Source: Rhabditoides inermis
Taxonomy: Eukaryota > Nematoda > Chromadorea > Rhabditida > Rhabditidae
DNA length: 64,000 bases
Direction: 5' to 3'
Assembly: GCA_963966185.1 (NCBI GenBank)
Contig: CAWZYM010000348.1
Span: 258,501-322,500 of the forward strand
The notes beneath the pieces were generated by a model. The model made no database searches, was not told the origin of the DNA, and saw nothing but the letters and a program-made list of their open reading frames with translations. Of the stretch, positions 59,014 to 64,000 are shown piece after piece (the stretch's first letter is position 1; the number at the start of each line of letters is the position of its first letter). Both the position numbers and the translations under genes were made by a program.

Positions 59014-60193
59014 CATACATCCTCGGCGAGATGAGCGGAGAAAAGACGAGGCATCGATGCAGTCCCCCACTCCTTTCAGCCCCAGCAGCAGCTCACTGTC
59101 CTCGTCAACGGCCAGGCCGTGTCGGTGCCCGCCAATGGCGAGTACCGCAGCCCCGATGGCAGCGTAGTCGTCGCGCGCACACTGCCCGGACAGGCCAGCA
59201 CTGTGACCAGGTGGGGGGGATAGAATGGAGGTAGAAGGCGAATAGAGTTCTGTTGTCCACTCCAACGGAAGACAGGCACACGTATTGGACGAGGTGGGGG
59301 GGATAGAGTTTACTTGATAGCTGATAGCTTCAAACCACTTCAACCTAAGCCTAGCAATATACAGGTCAGTAGTATGACGAGGTGGGGAGGGGGGGGGGGA
59401 AAGAATAGGGAAGATACATACGTGTGGCAACAGCGATACGTCTAGCGATGTACTCTGACTTATAGTTATGTATCTCGCTCCACTGCTCCACACCAACTGG
59501 AGTGGATGGCGAGGGAGAAGAAGAGGCGGGAGAGGTTAGAGGAGAAATCTCTCTGACTCTTCCATGTCCAAGTAGTTGTAGTACGGGACGAGATGATTGG
59601 AAGATAATCGAGGAGATGAGGGTTTCCGAAGTAGTTCGAAGTGGTTAGGTAGCATTCGCCGGTAGTGATGCGGTGATTGGAAGCTGACCGGAAGTAGTTG
59701 AAAGTCATTTGGTTGAAAGGCATTGTTCCATTGATCATCTCCAGCCCCGACGGCCGCTTCACGTACACGCACACCCCGGCCGGAGCTGCTTCGTCCCCGC
59801 AGGCCGCGGCTGCACAGGCACAGTGGGCGCAGGTGAGTATGTTCCAATGTTCCTGCATCGGTAAGCGTAAGAGTAGAACCATATATAGCCCACTCATGCT
59901 ACTGTAGCCGTATATAACAAGCGCCTCTTTTCCGCGAAAACGGAATCGGCGCGCCGCCGCTCTCTCATCTAAATAGGAAGACAGTGTCCCTTGCAGCACC
60001 AGGCCGCCCTCGCCGCGCAGCAACAGGCCATGATGCAGCAGCACGCGCACATGAGCCAGCAGGCAGAGCAGATGCACGCCGCCGCTATGCAGATGCAGGT
60101 TGGGAGACTCTCTCTCTCTCTCTCTCTCTCCCTCTCTTCTCTCTCTCTCCCTCTCTCTCTCTATCTCTCCTTCCCATTTCACTCTCTTTCCAT

Positions 60194-60243
<50 letters not shown>

Positions 60244-60489
60244 AAGACGGCGCAGACAATCAGACAACTCTCCTAGGCGCGCCACCTCGAGCTCATGCAG
60301 CAGATGAGCCAGCCCCAGCCGGCGGCCGTGACCCAGCCTGCTCCTCCTCCTCCTCCTCCTGCTCCCGCTGCTCCGCCCGCCGCCGATCCTGCTCCCCTGG
60401 CCACTCCTCCTGCTCCTGCTCCTCCCCTCCCTGCTCCCCTCCCTCCCACTCCCACTCCTCCCGCCAACTCTGGATGCGTTGTCATGTAA
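58809..60489 (+). CDS. Gln/Pro-rich protein with C-terminal CaaX box
   Basis: Exons 58809-58823, 59080-59210, 59745-59832, 59997-60098 and 60277-60489 join in phase to about 182 residues. The N-terminal part has LTVLVNGQAVSVPANGEY and two SPDG turns (YRSPDGSVVV and TRSPDGRFTYTH). Then come Ala/Gln/Met-rich helices (QQQAMMQQHAHMSQQ), a long Pro/Ala stretch, and the end NSGCVVM. Cys-aliphatic-aliphatic-Met at the very C-terminus is the classic farnesylation signal, so the protein is probably membrane-anchored on the cytosolic side. I do not recognise the family. It starts 267 bp from, and diverges from, the truncated CLYBL-like gene. Introns contain CT and GA tracts; that at 60109-60243 can fold CT against GA. 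Confidence 0.7.
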
Positions 60490-61600
60490 GACAGCTTTCA
60501 TGGATGGATCCCCAGAGGCGACTCGTACCCGAGAGCCTTTGGACATCCGCATTGGCATCCCTACCCTGGACATCCTACTCACCCTTCTTAGCTAGGCGAT
60601 TTAAACATGTATCTGCTGATAAACAGACTTTCGAGTGTGGAACGAACACGGTGAATAAACACAATACACGAAATATGTGTTTCGCGAGCAGTGCACTGCT
60701 CTCCGAGTCCACGTACATTTCAATGCCTCTTCTTTTGGACGAATGAAATCATCTCAACATCATATCGTATGGAATGAAGAACGTGCACAGTTTCAGTCGC
60801 CATATCTACATTCACACACTGTCCGCACCCTGTCGGGCTAGTCTGTCCACACTTCTCCAACATTCCACTATCACGACACACCCGCGGCCGGACCAAAGTT
60901 ATTTGCAAACTACCAGACATCAATTCCCTCTCCCTCCATCCCTCCATCCCTCTCTCTCCCTCTCTCCCCTCCTATCTCCCCCCCTCTTCCCCCTCTCTCT
61001 CTCTCTCCCTCCCCCTCTCTCTCCCTCCCCCTCCCTCCTCTCTCTCTCTCCCCCCTCCCCCCCCCTTGACATCTCAATCCGCACTCGAATGCGGACTTTC
61101 CGTAACTCGCTTCAAATTCAATCAAACTCTGCACAACTTTCTATGACTCTATTAAATAGATATACGAATACAATGAAACAGTGGAAATCAATCGAAACTT
61201 AGGAAAAGTGCCTCATCCGGAAAAATGGTTTTGTAGCATTCTAGCGCGCGGGGACATCCAGTTCAAGCGAGAAGGCGCTGGCGCGCCCTCTCTATTTCAT
61301 AACAACTGTCAAAATATCGTTCTAGAAAATATCACTCTTTTTATGGAAAATCAATGAAAACTCATTGCAAAAAAATTCAGTGCAAAAATACATCAATGAC
61401 GCAGTCATTTTTTGCATACAGTACAGAAGTCATAGAAACTATCGAAAATAGAGTTTCCGGTAGACGCTTCGGTAGGTGTAGCAGTCATCACCAATTTTAT
61501 ATAGTGGGCCCGCAAATGAATTCCACTCTTTTCACGAGAGACATTAGGATGGTTAGACAAAGATCAGAACCCATTGGATGGTGTTTTCATTTTGACAAAA
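60490..61600. other. Gene-free spacer
   Basis: 3' region of the CaaX gene (AATAAA at about 60654), a CT/C-rich tract at 60920-61070 and AT-rich sequence. No supported exon. Confidence 0.5.
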
Positions 61601-61606
61601 CTTTGC

Positions 61607-61675
61607 GTGGATACCCAGGGTCGAACCCGGAGCGTAGCTTGCTGAGCGAGAGCGTTACCACTACGCCACGTGTTG
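61607..61675 (-). ncRNA. tRNA-like sequence, probable SINE head or dead tRNA
   Basis: Read on minus it has an A-box-like TGGCGTAGTGG and a B-box GGGTTCGACCC at tRNA spacing, with a T-arm-like fold. The expected 7-bp acceptor stem does not pair (the 3' side TATCCAC has no partner) and one T-stem pair mismatches, so it is not a working tRNA. A tRNA-derived SINE or a decayed gene is more likely. Confidence 0.6.
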
Positions 61676-61721
61676 ATGTGAGAGGCACGGCGAATTAGAT
61701 ATATGAACGCCAAGGAAAACA

Positions 61722-62333
61722 CAGACAAACCGCCCCGAGTCGACCCCCAACGAGCGAGCTCTCCCCACGGCGCCCCGAGTCCACCCCGACTCGGGGCAGG
61801 CTGGGGACGCCTGTGTCGCGCGTCGCGCGTCCCCAGCCTTCCCCAAGCCGATTTCTAGCAAGCATTTTGCTCGCGGTAAACCCGGCGCGAGTTGCACTTC
61901 GCCACCCCATATAGCTGTTGCGTGCATAGGTCAAAACCGGGGCGACAAGTTGCCATTACTTGAAACTTAGTTTCACTATATTGTGCAAAACAATGTTATT
62001 GTAGTTTGCACTACTTTTGGTACCGTACCTGTAGGTTACTGTACTTGCGAAAGTACAGTAATCATAAATTGCAGTAACGTTACCTTTTTTGAACTATAGT
62101 AAATACTAGTTACTAGTTAGTAACTACAAAAATGTTTACTTGTCAGGAATGATGAAATAAACAAGCAAAAGTAACGAAAAATGAAAATTCGAAAAAAAAA
62201 GTTCCCCCAGTCGACCCCCAATGGCTCTCCCCCAGTCGACCCCTGCCATGGGAAGGCTGGGGTAGCGCTGGGGACACTTCTTGGGGGTCGACTGGGGGAG
62301 CGCTGGGGGTCGACTCGGGGCGGTTTGTCTCTG
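61722..62333. mobile_element. TIR element with GTCGACCCCC-type ends
   Basis: The left end CAGACAAACCGCCCCGAGTC is inverted at the right end (62304-62333) with one extra base pair step. The GTCGACCCCCA motif is repeated several times subterminally at both ends. The interior of about 400 bp is AT-rich and has no ORF. It has MITE-like size and form. Confidence 0.8.
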
Positions 62334-62699
62334 AATCTGCGATGCATTACAATCGGTATACTGTATGATAACTGTCCACGATAATGTTTTCACCGAAAAT
62401 CCTGAGCTGAGTGCGAGCCTATTATACCTACACCGACTTTATGCTGAAGACCTGCACAAATATCCACAGAAGTTTTTTTTTAAAATACATAAGTGAGTCT
62501 TGTCTATTCTAAATACGTAATATTCGTTCCTGTTTATTGTGCTCATTGTTCTCTCCCTCTGAGTACATCCCAACCTCCGAATATCGACTAAAAGTGGCAC
62601 ATGCCAGTAGCGCCGCCGGGAGCAATCTCTACAGCTGGGGTCGGTATTAGCCCTGAAGCACGCGGGAAAACATAGGGCCACATACAGCACGCACAGCAC

Positions 62700-62889
62700 C
62701 CGAACATTTATTTCCTTGTTTCCTTGGATTACTTTTTGTATGAATATACGATGAATATCCCAGATCATTGAAGGCGTACCGTATGCACTTGTTGTATAAT
62801 CAGGATAAAGCGATTCTGGATAAATGATTGATTGATTCCTTGGATTACTTTTTGTATGAATATACGGTGAATATTCCAGATCATTGAGT
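62700..62889. repeat. Local direct repeat and copy of a sequence near 32.7 kb
   Basis: A roughly 45-bp block (GGATTACTTTTTGTATGAAT) occurs at about 62724 and 62841. Between them CGTACCGTATGCACTTGTTG to GATTGATT is the inverse of 32668-32735 in NCBP3 intron 9. Confidence 0.85.
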
Positions 62890-63586
62890 ATGCCGCGCCA
62901 GGCAGCCGACTTTTCCATTTCTGCGTGGTACGACCGTATGTGGGAAAAGTACGGCAAATACGGAACGCTGTACTGTATGTGAGTGTGTGAAACGTTAATT
63001 GTTGCCAATTGAGAACATTTTTTTCTCAAATGTGACGGATCGAAATTTGACGTAAATGACGAATGAGGCGGCTTGGCTCTCTATTTGCATCCCATTGACC
63101 GCATTTGATTATTTTCAATAATCTTACGTTTTAAGCGTTCTCTTCTCTGTCTGCATCTACCTGTTCGTTGTGAAAGATCTGAAGCGACAGAGACAGGAGC
63201 TAGCAGAGTTGTCGTCCTCTATCACGCAGTGTGTTTGCGAATGTCACTGCTTCGGCAATGAGAGCAGGTGGCCATGAGTGGAGGTGTCTCAACGCACACC
63301 AACACTATTGAAACGATAAACGTTGTGAAGTTCACGTTGTTCGATAACTCATCTTCCTCAAATTCCCACGCACTATCTCTCCTCTTTTAGCAATCTGCAT
63401 CACCATCTGGCGTTTCTCTTAAAGTACCCTCTGATCGAAATTGAGTTAGCACCGGACTATGAAAATATACCGAAAAATGATGCGCTTTTGTCAATTGGAC
63501 CATACGCCGGAGATGCCCAGAATTTAAAGAAACCATCAACCACCACGTTTGTTTTTGCACACTTTTCTCTTGAGCGAGTGCAATAA
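62890..63586 (+). CDS. Small single-span membrane protein
   Basis: Exons 62890-62978, 63136-63267 and 63391-63586 join in phase to 138 residues. It begins MPRQAADFSISAWYDRMWEK, then a hydrophobic helix (TLYCIVLFSVCIYLFVV), a basic/coiled segment (KDLKRQRQELAELSSS), a Cys cluster (CVCECHCF) and a polar tail (IELAPDYENIPKND). The Cys cluster next to the membrane could be palmitoylated. I do not recognise the family. If the second intron is retained the protein would stop at 63275 (TGA). Confidence 0.55.
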
Positions 63587-63640
63587 TTATTTTCTCTTAT
63601 TCATTATTCACCGCTTCTCGTCCACCGAGAGAAACCTGCA

Positions 63641-63913
63641 ATGTTGATAACTGTGAGATCGGATAATCATAGATTTGTCAAGATCAAAGATAATAGAGGA
63701 TTTAAAGATTTGTTTCATATTCCTATTACCGTACGTTATTTTATGAAAAATGCAGAACGGCATGTGCAACAAGTAGTCAATACCGTTTTCAATGTTACCA
63801 ATTACCGAAAACTATATGTTTCCCAAATTAGAGAATACAGAGCCAAGGATGACACGAAACTTATATTAGACTTCTCACAAAAGTGTTATTCGAAATTCAA
63901 AGAAAAATACTGA
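63641..63913 (+). CDS. Unrecognised 90-residue ORF
   Basis: It reads MLITVRSDNHRFVKIKDNRG to YSKFKEKY and stop, with balanced composition and no simple repeat, which makes it better than the usual shadow frame. It may be a single-exon gene or the last exon of a gene whose earlier exons I could not phase. No domain recognised. Confidence 0.4.
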   Translation: MLITVRSDNHRFVKIKDNRGFKDLFHIPITVRYFMKNAERHVQQVVNTVFNVTNYRKLYVSQIREYRAKDDTKLILDFSQKCYSKFKEKY

Positions 63914-64000
63914 AATTAAAATACTGAGAAAAAACTATGTGTTTTACATTTGAGAAAATCCTGGGCCAGGAGAACACAAAACAAGTCAGAAGAACCATAA

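Noticed and set aside
61607..61675. Functional tRNA gene on minus
   Set aside because: A and B boxes fit, but the acceptor stem does not pair and the T stem has a mismatch.
1..64000. CRISPR array, bacterial operon or phage island
   Set aside because: Repeats are satellites, minisatellites and MITEs without unique spacers, and the genes are spliced nematode genes.

Overview
This is eukaryotic nuclear DNA, almost certainly from a nematode. Genes are split by many introns, a lot of them 45-100 nt, with short GT donors and TTTCAG-like acceptors. Two loci are diagnostic. One is an unc-60-type ADF/cofilin locus in which a one-codon ATG exon is followed by two complete sets of cofilin exons (UNC-60A then UNC-60B). 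The other is a pair of first-exon fragments of major sperm protein, a nematode-specific family. The genus cannot be fixed from sequence alone; a rhabditid-type worm is likely. All gene models were made by hand from reading frame, intron phase and splice signals. Most of the open frames in the window are shadows inside microsatellites and introns.

Layout. 1-2.6 kb: repeat DNA with a 1.14 kb 10-bp satellite. 3.8-8.3 kb: a minus-strand cluster of a Ulp1/SENP-like cysteine protease, an unplaced multi-exon gene and a small ubiquitin-specific protease, with a doubtful plus-strand gene after it. 8.2-9.9 kb: foldback and nested terminal-inverted-repeat (TIR) elements. 11.1-14.1 kb: unc-60 (minus). 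14.1-16.7 kb: non-coding. 16.8-20.9 kb: a GID8/TWA1-like subunit of the CTLH ubiquitin ligase (minus), head to head with 21.3-35.5 kb, an NCBP3-like nuclear cap-binding gene (plus) that has two large introns. 35.5-37.3 kb: a minisatellite array. 38.5-42.9 kb: a five-membrane-span prominin-like gene (plus). A segment of about 5.4 kb running from inside this gene is tandemly duplicated (39,695-45,100 and 45,101-about 49,585), giving a second, 5'-truncated prominin copy, a second minisatellite element and a second major-sperm-protein fragment. 49.5-52.5 kb: cysteine-rich single-span proteins, only partly resolved. 52.5-53.5 kb: an AT-rich palindromic repeat element. 54.4-58.5 kb: a CLYBL-like (citramalyl-CoA lyase) gene on minus without its N-terminal exons. 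58.8-60.5 kb: a Gln/Pro-rich protein ending in a CaaX prenylation box (plus). 61.6-62.9 kb: a tRNA-like sequence and a TIR element. 62.9-63.9 kb: a small single-span membrane protein and an unplaced ORF.

There is no operon-like pathway. Three neighbours (USP, Ulp1-like, GID8) touch ubiquitin/SUMO biology, but they are not obviously one system. The most unusual material is structural: a repeat family carrying an alternating 42-bp minisatellite inside terminal inverted repeats, present four times; a tandem duplication with a readable junction; a hAT-like insertion with an 8-bp target duplication inside a prominin coding exon; and an exact 82-bp inverted copy of a gid8 exon inside the neighbouring NCBP3 intron.
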